A stretch of 64,000 nucleotides of DNA, taken from the NCBI RefSeq assembly GCF_016802725.1, contig NC_052672.1, forward strand, positions 12,534,710-12,598,709, read 5' to 3'. Position numbers and translations under genes: made by a program. Below the pieces are notes generated by a model. That model was not told the origin of the DNA, did not search any database, and saw nothing but the letters and a program-made list of their open reading frames with translations. Below, one piece after another: positions 40,901-47,919 of this stretch (positions are counted from its first letter, which is position 1; each line of letters opens with the position of its first letter). The DNA comes from Solenopsis invicta. Taxonomy: Eukaryota; Arthropoda; Insecta; Hymenoptera; Formicidae.

Positions 40901-42713
40901 TTAATATTCATGTAAAGATTCATTGGAACCCACTTATTCCTTTAAAAATTATTTACCCACAACTGCGGTTAAATAAGGTGATTTTTCGTTGCAAAAACTA
41001 TAAACCTAAGAAGTTTTCAGTTTTTAATTTCGATAACTTTTAGCTCGTATTGTATAGCCAAAACATCCTTAAAAAAGGTAAGATGCTATCGCAAGTGAGG
41101 CTGTATCACCACGAGTGTCCAGATGGAAGACGATTCCAGATTCAAGACGAGTCACAGATAATTTAAACCGTCCAATATTTCCTATTTCGCGACAGCCGTA
41201 TGTGTAATCAAGGTGAGTCAATCGTATGTGTAACCAAGCGATGAGTCAAACACATGGCTATAACGAGTTAAAAATTTGCCTAGTAGGGAAAGCATTCGTC
41301 TAAATCCATTTTCTGTTGCGTCAGCATATTACCCATGCAGCGGTTATTTATCTAAAAATTTGTTTGTCAAAAGTGTATAAAAAGTGAAGCTAATTATGAC
41401 TTATGAGTCACACTTTTCAATTATCTGCGTTATGGTTCTTCATAAACATTGCTTCTCGCGCATTATGTAGTTTAATACATTAATAAATCTTGAGAAACAC
41501 AATTGTTTAATGATTATTTATTTAGTGATGTGTCAGCAGGGTTGGATAAGTTGATAGTTTTTTAATTTTTCTAAATTAAGTTAAAGTTAATAGCTAATAA
41601 AATTATGTTAAAAGTTACATGAACACAAAATTAAAAGTTACGTTAAAATTAAATTAAATTAAAAATTAATTTTGAAAAACATTCATATACCATTAGATTG
41701 TGTAATTTTGTAGTTGGATCACTCAAAACAATTATAATATAAATCATTAAACAAATTTGTAACATTTTATTTGTAAATTAAGTTCATATCAAGTAACAAA
41801 GAATATTGTTTTTTTATGTACAAAATGTATTTTCTTATATGTAATAAATTTTTAGCTTGAAAAAAAATTAACTTGGTAAATTAAAGTTGTGTTGCAAAAA
41901 AAAACTGGTTAAAGTTAAAAATTAAAGCATTTAAAATGAATAAAATAAAATTATTAACTGTTTAACTTTATTATTTGTCTTTAAACTTTTTATTTACTAT
42001 CCAACCCTGTGTGAGTCAATGATGATTATTTTGCGATATGATTATTTATACAGTGTACACGCAACAGAAATGGCAATGCAGTATCCTATCTCCAGGATAC
42101 TCCGTGTGTCATCGAATTACCCAATGCGATGCAGAGACAATTTTTTTTTTATTCATCGATTGATTAATAGCACTAACTTTGCTTCATAAAAGCTGCACTT
42201 GCGATTGATCATCGATGAATTAAAAAAAACTCGCCTCATCTTTAAACGTGACGATTATAACTTGAGATTCGCCTCATGATGCACTGACACTCGATCGAGT
42301 TACAAACGGAACTTAATCTTCCTATTATCATTTCAATGTATTTCCAAGTATTTCGCTGGTCGCATTTTACCCACGCCGGCAAGCTGCTCGCACGTTTAGC
42401 AGCGAAGGTTCAAATCAAAACATACTTCGACCGATGGCACCGATTTCGAGAGACTATTCGAATCTTCTCATTATTTATCTCGTTTCTCGCAGAGCAGGAT
42501 GAAGAAAAACAAAAAGGGGACTCACCATCCGCGGGAACGACTGTCACGATACGTCGACACAGCGAATCCGAACATGGACCTCTCCTCCATGCGATACACC
42601 GCGTAGTGTTTGGTCTCGACGTTGAAGCCGTCGGCGACGTGTCGGGTAACCGGAGAGCCGACGATCGCGACGAGCCCGACGAGGAGGCTCCAGAGAAGTC
42701 TCGTTGACCGCAT
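711..42713 (-). CDS. if: Integrin alpha subunit, alpha-PS2/inflated-like, 5' four exons (gene continues past base 1)
   Basis: Integrin alpha chains pair with a beta chain at the cell surface and bind extracellular matrix, linking it to the cytoskeleton. Joining 42526-42713, 22698-22819, 15794-15912 and 711-882 on the minus strand gives an uninterrupted 200-residue N-terminus. It has a signal peptide, the mature start FNVETKHYAVYR, then SMFGFAV and AVVGAPEAE (first FG-GAP blade), QWFGATV, ACAPRY, REPVGTCW and EYSPCRT. These are the conserved landmarks of blades 1-2 of the integrin beta-propeller, in the right order. All junctions have GT/AG ends and matching phases (2, 1, 0). The ACAPRY and REPVGTC forms resemble RGD-binding alpha-PS2 more than laminin-type alpha-PS1; the family is certain, the paralogue is inferred. 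The remaining propeller, legs, membrane segment and tail are missing because the window ends. Confidence 0.93.
8123..8148. promoter_or_regulatory. Paired inverted AP-1-like sites
   Basis: TGACTCA (8123-8129) and TGAGTCA (8142-8148) form the ends of a 26-bp dyad with 9-bp arms. They lie in integrin intron 3. Confidence 0.4.
10101..10127. repeat. GAC trinucleotide microsatellite
   Basis: About nine CGA/GAC units in a GC-rich part of intron 3. A similar run occurs at 40165-40185. Confidence 0.9.
13457..13908. mobile_element. hAT-like MITE, copy 1
   Basis: Ends in TATCCAACCCTG and starts with a degenerate CAGAGTGG. The flanking 8-mers GTAAAAAG and GAGAAAAG agree at 6 of 8, as expected of an old hAT-type duplication. 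The interior shares long blocks (AAAGTTACATGAACA, AATTTTGAAAAACATT, TTTATTTGTAAATTAAG) with 41537-42009. Confidence 0.7.
15794..15912 (-). CDS. if: Integrin alpha exon 3: QWFGATV region
   Basis: The acceptor TTTATTACAG is followed by 119 bp encoding NNHVRNPNVPGGLSQIDNKT, then LQWFGATVSASSKDGGPIL (residues 105-143). The first two bases complete Gly104. QWFGATV is an integrin alpha blade signature. The donor is CTG|GTAAGT in phase 0. The exon is isolated, with 14.9 kb of intron on one side and 6.8 kb on the other. Confidence 0.94.
19664..19836. repeat. TG/CG microsatellite with duplicated flank
   Basis: Two TGCG/TG tracts each precede an identical 36-bp segment starting TTGCACAAGACTGCATATGA (19721-19756 and 19801-19836). 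The period is 80 bp. Confidence 0.9.
22198..22413. mobile_element. MITE-like repeat with TACACTGTAAGAAAAA ends
   Basis: Starts TACACTGTAAGAAAAAATTA and ends TAATTTTTTCCTCAGTCTA, imperfect inverted termini. The 216-bp interior is AT-rich and non-coding. It lies in integrin intron 2. Confidence 0.55.
22698..22819 (-). CDS. if: Integrin alpha exon 2: VGAP blade 1 region
   Basis: The acceptor TTTCTTTCAG precedes G|GCG GTC GTG, which completes Trp63 from exon 1 and continues AVVGAPEAETAQTGVYRGG, then AVYKCDIAADDRC and FDDKG (residues 64-103). Cys87 and Cys95 match the conserved disulfide of the first propeller blades. The 122-bp exon ends AAAG|GTAACG in phase 1. Reading through the donor runs into non-homologous sequence and a stop. 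Confidence 0.93.
22885..22932. repeat. TA dinucleotide microsatellite
   Basis: 48 bp of uninterrupted TA repeats begin about 65 bp upstream of the exon 2 acceptor, inside intron 1. Confidence 0.95.
30048..30105 (+). promoter_or_regulatory. Possible internal TATA promoter in integrin intron 1
   Basis: A CRE-like TGACGTAA is followed about 45 bp later by CTTTATAAGG on the plus strand. No ORF of note follows. Weak support only. Confidence 0.2.
30541..30707. mobile_element. Foldback MITE, palindromic along its whole length
   Basis: The ends TATACACTGAGAGAAAAGAT and its inverted partner differ at about 2 of 24 positions. The inversion continues inward through about 75 bp per arm (CAACAAATA and GTAAC blocks on both sides). 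Its termini relate it to the TACACTGAGAAAA group in this window. Confidence 0.8.
32851..33038. repeat. Inverted repeat in integrin intron 1
   Basis: Arms of about 58 bp share the exact core AATTTTGTTGGGCCATCAAA and its complement, around a unique centre of about 70 bp. The core is nearly perfect and the outer parts are degenerate. Likely a MITE; no target duplication is obvious. Confidence 0.75.
34209..34475. mobile_element. MITE-like repeat with CACTGCAAAAAAATTG ends
   Basis: Starts CACTGCAAAAAAATTG and ends CAATTTTTTTTTACAGTG. The 267-bp interior is AT-rich and non-coding. It lies in integrin intron 1. Confidence 0.6.
36130..36180. repeat. AT-rich minisatellite
   Basis: About three units of a 16-19 bp ATATATATTTATTAGA motif in integrin intron 1. 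Confidence 0.75.
37383..37402. repeat. Perfect 20-bp GC-rich palindrome
   Basis: The sequence from CCTGGCGCAA onward reads identically on both strands for 20 bp. It sits in integrin intron 1 and may be a dimeric factor site or chance. Confidence 0.9.
41148..42018. promoter_or_regulatory. Cluster of AP-1-like TGAGTCA sites near integrin exon 1
   Basis: Exact TGAGTCA occurs at 41214-41220, 41242-41248, 41404-41410 and 42012-42018, plus a CGAGTCA at 41148-41154. The first two lie in an imperfect tandem repeat (CGTATGTGTAA units at 41198 and 41223). Their position 0.5-1.4 kb inside intron 1 fits an enhancer; function is inferred. Confidence 0.45.
41537..42009. mobile_element. hAT-like MITE, copy 2
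   Basis: Has perfect 12-bp inverted ends CAGGGTTGGATA and TATCCAACCCTG over 473 bp. Same orientation and same interior blocks as 13457-13908. CAGG-type termini suggest a hAT-derived non-autonomous element. Confidence 0.8.
42526..42713 (-). CDS. if: Integrin alpha exon 1: start codon and signal peptide
   Basis: The ATG at 42711-42713 opens residues 1-62 plus two bases of Trp63. An in-frame TGA lies about 30 nt upstream, so this is the first possible start. Residues 1-20 (MRSTRLLWSLLVGLVAIVGS) are a typical signal peptide. The mature chain begins near FNVE (residue 30), as in other integrin alpha chains, followed by SMFGFAVSTYRD. The exon ends TG|GTGAGT, a strong donor. Confidence 0.93.
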
Positions 42714-43400
42714 CCTGTCCGTTGGTCCGGTGTCCTGTCACTGGTCGCACTACAAACACTCCGTCACCGCGTCGAGTCACTTTCATATACGATATATGTG
42801 AAAACCAGTCGCGCGCGAAAAGACAAAAAACACACGAAAGAAAGGTTAATCAACAACGACCGGCGGGGTGGAAGAGGGGGAGGGAGGGCTGCACTCGAAG
42901 AACGTCGCGTAAATTCGTTACTTAACGTTAACGCGCGACGTACGCGGGTTGTTAGCCGGTAGCAGCTGCACCACCAGCCGACGACATGTGTCTTCCGCGA
43001 GGCCCTCGAGACCGGAGACCCGTCGAGTGTCGAGGGTGAGGTGGAAGGGAGCGTGGCAGAAGGAGAGCCGGAGAAGTCTGCTTGACGGACGGCCGCGGAC
43101 AGACTGAGTGTAGCACGACTCTTTCGGGTAGTCTTCACTCACTCGCGCGGCTCTCGACGGCCGTAGTGACTCCCACCCACGGCGCGCAATCGGCCGACTC
43201 GTGCGTAGAGACGCGTCGCGACGACGTCGTCGGCTGCGATAGACGTCGGCGCTCGGCGCCACGCTGCTACCGCGAGTTGATTCCTCTTACGGTTCTATCG
43301 CGATTACGCGCCAACGGCAAGGAGAAATTGAAAAGAAGCAAGAAGAAAGGGAGCGCGCGCCTCGCTCGCCACGATCTGTAACGCGCGATCGTAATTCGGA
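42714..43400 (-). promoter_or_regulatory. Probable 5' UTR and promoter of the integrin alpha gene
   Basis: CpG-rich sequence lies directly upstream of the integrin ATG and drops sharply to AT-rich DNA after about 43.4 kb. An arthropod initiator-like TCAGTCT occurs on the minus strand at about 43101-43107. The start site itself is not proven by sequence. Confidence 0.5.
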
Positions 43401-44991
43401 ATAGAATTCTGTTATTTTATATGCCGTGTGGTTCGATACGATCGCGCACTTTGAGGCCATCTTGAACCAACTGCGATTCGCGGCAAAATTCAGGCTGTTG
43501 CATTTGCGAGATTCGTGTGCCGCGCAGGCGCGCAATATGAAAAACAACAGAAGAATCAAAATCGTCAGTGTTTGCTATTTATAATTTTTATGCCACACGT
43601 TTCAAAGTTGGATTTATAAGGTCAACTATTAACTTTAACTTACTTCAGTTGAAAAAAAAAAATTGATTTATCCAACTATTGAAATATGTAACATAAAAGT
43701 ACCAGTGAAATATGTAGCATAAAAATTATGCCGATGTTAAAATTTTTTACTCGCCACTGTAGTCGAATTTATGATAATATATTAACGCAAATGTTTACGT
43801 ATCCACTCTCGACTAAAATAATAACTGATTTTTTTTTTAGAACACAATTAAAAACTTTGCGATATAAATATTGTTACATGTCATCTTGGCTGAGAATCTA
43901 TCGATTTCCATCATTCTGTTCTCACAGCTTTTGCTTTCTGATTTAGAAACTTTTATTTTTAGGAAAGAGGTGAAATAGGAAGAGAGGAGTATTAAATAAA
44001 AAATGTTTCATGTAAGATACCTTGTTAGCAGCAACGTTGTACGCTATAATGTATGTACACACAGAACCGTTAACATATCGTATATAACGTATGTCCATAC
44101 AGAAACATATAAATTAAATTTATATACGTATTACAACACCACGTACATTTCCCCGTATGTCTAGATAAGCGCCTTAAATGTCGTGTGCGTCGAACGATCC
44201 TCCAGATCAGCACAAAACATTTCCTATATAAGTTATGAATTCATAATTCATTAATAATGTTCTGAAAATTTATTTTAAAAAAATATGTAAAGATTTTATC
44301 AAGATTTTGGAATAACATAAAAATTATTACAATATATCAAATTTATTTTAAAAATGTATTTAAAAATTTTTCTTTTATATGTATATACTTTTTAATATGT
44401 AAATATAAATATTTTGTATATTATGTCCAGAAAATACAAGTATCAAAAAAATTATAATAAACATTTATTATATATTTATTATATATATATATATATACAT
44501 GTGTGTGTGGGTGTGTATAAATAAAAAATACTAAATATTTGTATATAAATGTAAAGAATATAATAAATATTAATATAAAAAAATCTTTTTGATACTTAAA
44601 TTTTTCGAATATAAAAATATGTACAAAATATTTAAATGCAAATATATTTAAAATATTTCAATCTTATAAATATTTTACAAATATTTTATGCAGTCTGAAC
44701 CAAGCCAATTACTCACGAAACTTTCATAAACGATTGCAACGCACCGAACGTATAATTCCGGAATTAAAATACACGCGCGTTTTAACCCTACCTAACCTAG
44801 CTGCAATTCCTAACCTGACTTTAAAGACGCCAATGGTGCAGGACGGAATTTGAAGTCTGTTGTGACACGAAGAATAATTTGATGTTTTGAAAAAGAAAGT
44901 ATTTCATGTAATTACGCGTGCTTACATTTCTATATATCTAAACAAAACAAAAAACTTGTAAGAGATCTCTATTTTCATACAGTGAATAATA
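43401..44991. other. Intergenic region between integrin alpha and WRAP53 (divergent)
   Basis: Mostly AT-rich, with a TA/TG microsatellite at about 44480-44517. Just upstream of WRAP53, at 44781-44817, there are three CCTA-type motifs (ACCCTACCTAACCTA and CCTAACCT). The WRAP53 promoter should lie at about 44.7-44.99 kb. No gene is seen. Confidence 0.6.
44480..44517. repeat. TA then TG compound microsatellite
   Basis: About 19 bp of TA repeats is followed by TG repeats, in the AT-rich DNA upstream of WRAP53. Confidence 0.85.
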
Positions 44992-45231
44992 ATGGAAATA
45001 GAATGTGAAGAAACCGTTGTTAAATTACCTATAACGGCACATGAAACTTTAAATAAAAATAATGAAATGATCGAAGACGATGCAAAAAGCGAAACCAGTG
45101 AGACCAGTCAAGTGCAATCGAATTTATTCGTTCAGCCCAAAGACCCACAGGATCCAATAAATACAGAAACTTATTTAGAATCTAGTGTAATGTCAAACAA
45201 AACTGACTTGCCCATTTCTTCACAATCATAT
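44992..45231 (+). CDS. WRAP53: WRAP53 exon 1: acidic N-terminus
   Basis: Encodes residues 1-80 from MEIECEETVVK to SSQSY and is rich in Glu, Asp, Ser and Thr. It ends TAT|GTAAGT in phase 0; reading on gives four residues and a stop. Confidence 0.85.
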
Positions 45232-46998
45232 GTAAGTTTGAGATAAATTATAGGCCTATTCTTTGTTGCTGCACTAAAACTTCCTTTCCAGTTTTATCAA
45301 ACTAAAATATATTCTTATTGCATTTTAAGTACTAGTGTACACTAGTTTAGCAAAAAACAGATTTATTGGCAAGCAAGCGCATCTTATAAATGAGTAAAAC
45401 TTTTTTTTTCTTCTAAATTAATTTATGGCAAGTGATTTATCAATAAGGCTTTTTTTATTGATAAATCATCTGCCATATTACACATTATAAAATAATTAAT
45501 CTTTAAATTATAAATATAGGTAACAAGTGATACTTTACCAGAGCAAATAATAAATCTTGAGATATCAGAGCAAACAGGAGACAATGAAGCTGCCAATGTC
45601 ACAGAGCCAAGAAACGTGAATTCAGAAGATGCTGATTCAACAGATTCTACTTGTGTCTTTAAATACAACTGGTCCATGGCACCGAGAAGTCTATGTGTAG
45701 CTACCAAGGAATACCAATCCACAAATTTGTATGAGAATTTTACAAAAGGTTGCCAGTGGTCCCCAGATGGAACATGCTTACTTGTACCATCAGAAGATTT
45801 CAGGATACGCATTTACGAGCTTCCTAGAGAAGTGTACTCTGGTCAGATTCCATCTGATTTTGTACAAACCAATTTTACAGCTGCTTTGACTGTAAAAGAA
45901 GGTGGCCTCATATACGATACTTGCTGGTATCCCTTTATGAATTCGTGGGAGCCTGTGACATGTTGCTTTCTTAGTACCAGTAGAGAGAGTCCTATTCACC
46001 TGTGGGATGCATTTACAGGAGAATTACGTGCGACGTACCGAGCTTACAATCAGTTAGTAATAGTAATGCACTTTCTTGCTTACTCGAGTTCTTGATGTAA
46101 TTTGGTAACAATATGCCTTTTTTTTTTAGAGTTGATGAAGTAGATGCATCTATTAGCGTTCAATTCGTGAATTCAGGAAAGGAGATATGGTGTGGTTTTA
46201 AGAATACTGTGAGAACCTTTGACACAGATCGTCCAGGACGTCAAACAAGCGATATTCAGTTTAAACAGGATTTTCCAAATATGATAGGATTAGTGTCGTG
46301 TATTCGTGAAAATCCAATAATGCCAGGCCTAGTTGCCTTCGGCACATATTCTAAATGTATCGGTATGTATAACCTGTAATAATACAAAGAAATTACTATA
46401 TGAGATTTTTTATTTACTTTGTTTATGATAATATATAATTTTTCTTTTTAATATTTGAAGGCTTGTATAAAGATGGACCATTGTGCACTTTTAAGACTGG
46501 GAGTGGTGTAACACAAATTGAATTTAGCCCTTGTGGAATGAAATTGTTTTCTGTTGTCCGAAAAAATAGTGAATTCTTATGTTGGGACCTTCGTAATCCT
46601 GGAAATGTTCTTTATTCCCTTGAAGGAAGGCAATCAGATACAAATCAAAGAATACAATTTGCTAGTACACCTGACAGTAAACAAATAATTTCTGGTCAGT
46701 TCAATAAATATAAAATGATAAAAAGTAGTAAGAATATGATATAATATGTACTTTATTGATATTACTTATTTTAGGTGGTGTTGATGGATATATTACTGTT
46801 TGGGAATTACCAGAAATTATAAATTATGATGAAGAGGGCTTGAGTCCCAAATATAAAATAAGGTTGTCCAAAGATTGTATAAATGGAATAAGTTTGCACA
46901 CAAGCTTACCTATAATAGCAACTAGTTCCGGACAGAGGCAATGTGGTATGGAAAATAAATGTAGAGATAATAGCGTGAGATTATGGTGGGCCTCTTGA
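44992..46998 (+). CDS. WRAP53: WRAP53/TCAB1, telomerase Cajal body protein 1 (five exons, 487 aa)
   Basis: In other animals WRAP53 (TCAB1) is a WD40 protein that binds the CAB box of scaRNAs and telomerase RNA and delivers them to Cajal bodies. Exons 44992-45231, 45520-46052, 46130-46362, 46461-46694 and 46775-46998 join in frame. Residues 1-125 are acidic and low-complexity; the WD40 propeller follows. Family landmarks are KGCQWSPDGTCLLVPSED, PIHLWDAFTGELRATYRAYN, FLCWDLRNPGNVLYSLEGR, TNQRIQF, the GVDGYITVWELP strand, NGISLHTSLPIIATSSGQR and the C-terminal RLWW. The order and spacing match human TCAB1 (548 aa); the length is normal for the propeller but with shorter tails. It converges on mars and is divergent from the integrin gene. 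The exon 2/3 junction uses GTTAGT, a weaker donor chosen because it alone keeps the frame (RAYNQVDE). Confidence 0.95.
45520..46052 (+). CDS. WRAP53: WRAP53 exon 2: first WD40 blades
   Basis: Follows the acceptor AAATATAG and encodes residues 81-257, including KGCQWSPDGTC and IHLWDAFTGEL. It ends AATCA|GTTAGT in phase 2. Confidence 0.92.
46130..46362 (+). CDS. WRAP53: WRAP53 exon 3: middle WD40 blades
   Basis: A T-rich tract and TTTAG precede A GTT GAT GAA. The exon encodes VDEVDASISVQFVNSGKEIW, then CGFKNTVRTFD through GTYSKCIG, and ends ATCG|GTATGT. Confidence 0.92.
46461..46694 (+). CDS. WRAP53: WRAP53 exon 4: WD40 blades
   Basis: After the acceptor TTTGAAG it encodes LYKDGPLCTFKTGSGVTQI, then EFSPCGMKLFS, the CWDLRNPG motif and TNQRIQF. 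The donor is TCTG|GTCAGT in phase 1. Confidence 0.92.
46775..46998 (+). CDS. WRAP53: WRAP53 exon 5: last blade and stop
   Basis: After the acceptor TATTTTAG it encodes GVDGYITVWELPE through ATSSGQR and VRLWWAS, ending in TGA. The SGQR and LWW motifs match the C-terminus of vertebrate TCAB1. Confidence 0.93.
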
Positions 46999-47057
46999 TA
47001 ACATAGCTTTAGACTATTATTTTCTTTCGACTTACACATGGATAGTGCGTTAAACAG

Positions 47058-47063
47058 AATAAA
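47058..47063 (+). terminator. Polyadenylation signal AATAAA of WRAP53
   Basis: A canonical AATAAA lies 60 bp after the WRAP53 stop codon. It gives a short 3' UTR that would end before the convergent mars gene. Confidence 0.6.
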
Positions 47064-47530
47064 AACAAAACTGTAAATACTTAAGATGATGTGTGGCTGT
47101 GATATGATTATATGGGAGTGGTCGATTCATAGTTGCCAAATCTTGCATTCGATTCCGATCCTTACTATATATGTTGGGTTTTATAGGAGATTGATTGGAA
47201 TTAGAGATTGTGAACAAAATATGGAATGGTAATAATTTTTCAATCCATATGATTATTTTTTTCAATCCATATTAATAGTGTTCAACTGTAAATATTGTAA
47301 ATTATTATTTATATTTTAAATTACATTAAACAAAATTATATGCACACGTATTTATATATACTTGTAATATGATGGAATATTTTTATTCATAAGCTCTATT
47401 TTATTTTTTTATTCCATAATTATTTTTTTACAACAAATCTTATAATTGTTTATGAATTATTCTCAATATTTAAAAGTTTATAAGGCTATGTAAAATCATC
47501 AATACATTGAAATAATGAATATAAATTGAA

Positions 47531-47600
47531 AACGTAATTTAAAAGACATTCAATATAGAAAAAATATTTTTCTTATATTGAATATCTTTTAAATTACGTT
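47531..47600. repeat. Near-perfect 70-bp palindrome between convergent genes
   Basis: The two 35-bp arms (starting AACGTAATTTAAAAGA and ending in its complement) differ at about two positions, with essentially no loop. It could be a tiny snapback MITE or a 3'-end structure. It lies in the gap between the WRAP53 and mars stops. Confidence 0.85.
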
Positions 47601-47881
47601 AAATCAAACAAATGAAATATTCTATAATACATTTATATGCACACGCATGTATACGTGTTACAGATAAATAATTAGCAGTGGTCTGATAGCGATAGTGCAT
47701 ATTAAAATTCTCATGTCGTACAAGAACAACGTAACGATATGTTATTTTAACATTTAACTTAGATTAGCATGCAGCAGCTTTTATATGCACTGGTGCCCAC
47801 TAGTACAGTCCAATCGAACTCGCTATAAAAGTGTCATTCATATAAAATATACAACATATAAATATATACGTAAAAAAATTA

Positions 47882-47919
47882 TTAAAAATCTGATTGAGAT
47901 CTAGTAACTCTTCGAGGAC
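47882..47919 (-). CDS. mars: mars exon 5: C-terminus
   Basis: The acceptor TTTGTTTTAG precedes GTCCTCGAAGAG. Joined to exon 4 it encodes RPRRVTRSQSDF and a stop. The 87-bp intron (47920-48006) is a multiple of three with no stop, so retention would add 29 residues. Confidence 0.7.

Larger units (their letters stand above)
22820..42525 (-). other. Integrin alpha intron 1, about 19.7 kb
   Basis: This very long first intron separates the signal-peptide exon from the rest of the gene, a usual place for enhancers. It contains a TA microsatellite (22885-22932), a foldback MITE (30541-30707), an inverted repeat (32851-33038), a CACTG-ended MITE (34209-34475), a perfect 20-bp palindrome (37383-37402), an AP-1-like cluster (41148-42018) and a hAT-like MITE (41537-42009). 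No nested coding gene is recognised. Confidence 0.8.
46999..47881. other. Intergenic region between the convergent 3' ends of WRAP53 and mars
   Basis: AT-rich and without recognisable coding sequence. It contains the WRAP53 AATAAA and the near-perfect hairpin at 47531-47600. Confidence 0.7.
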
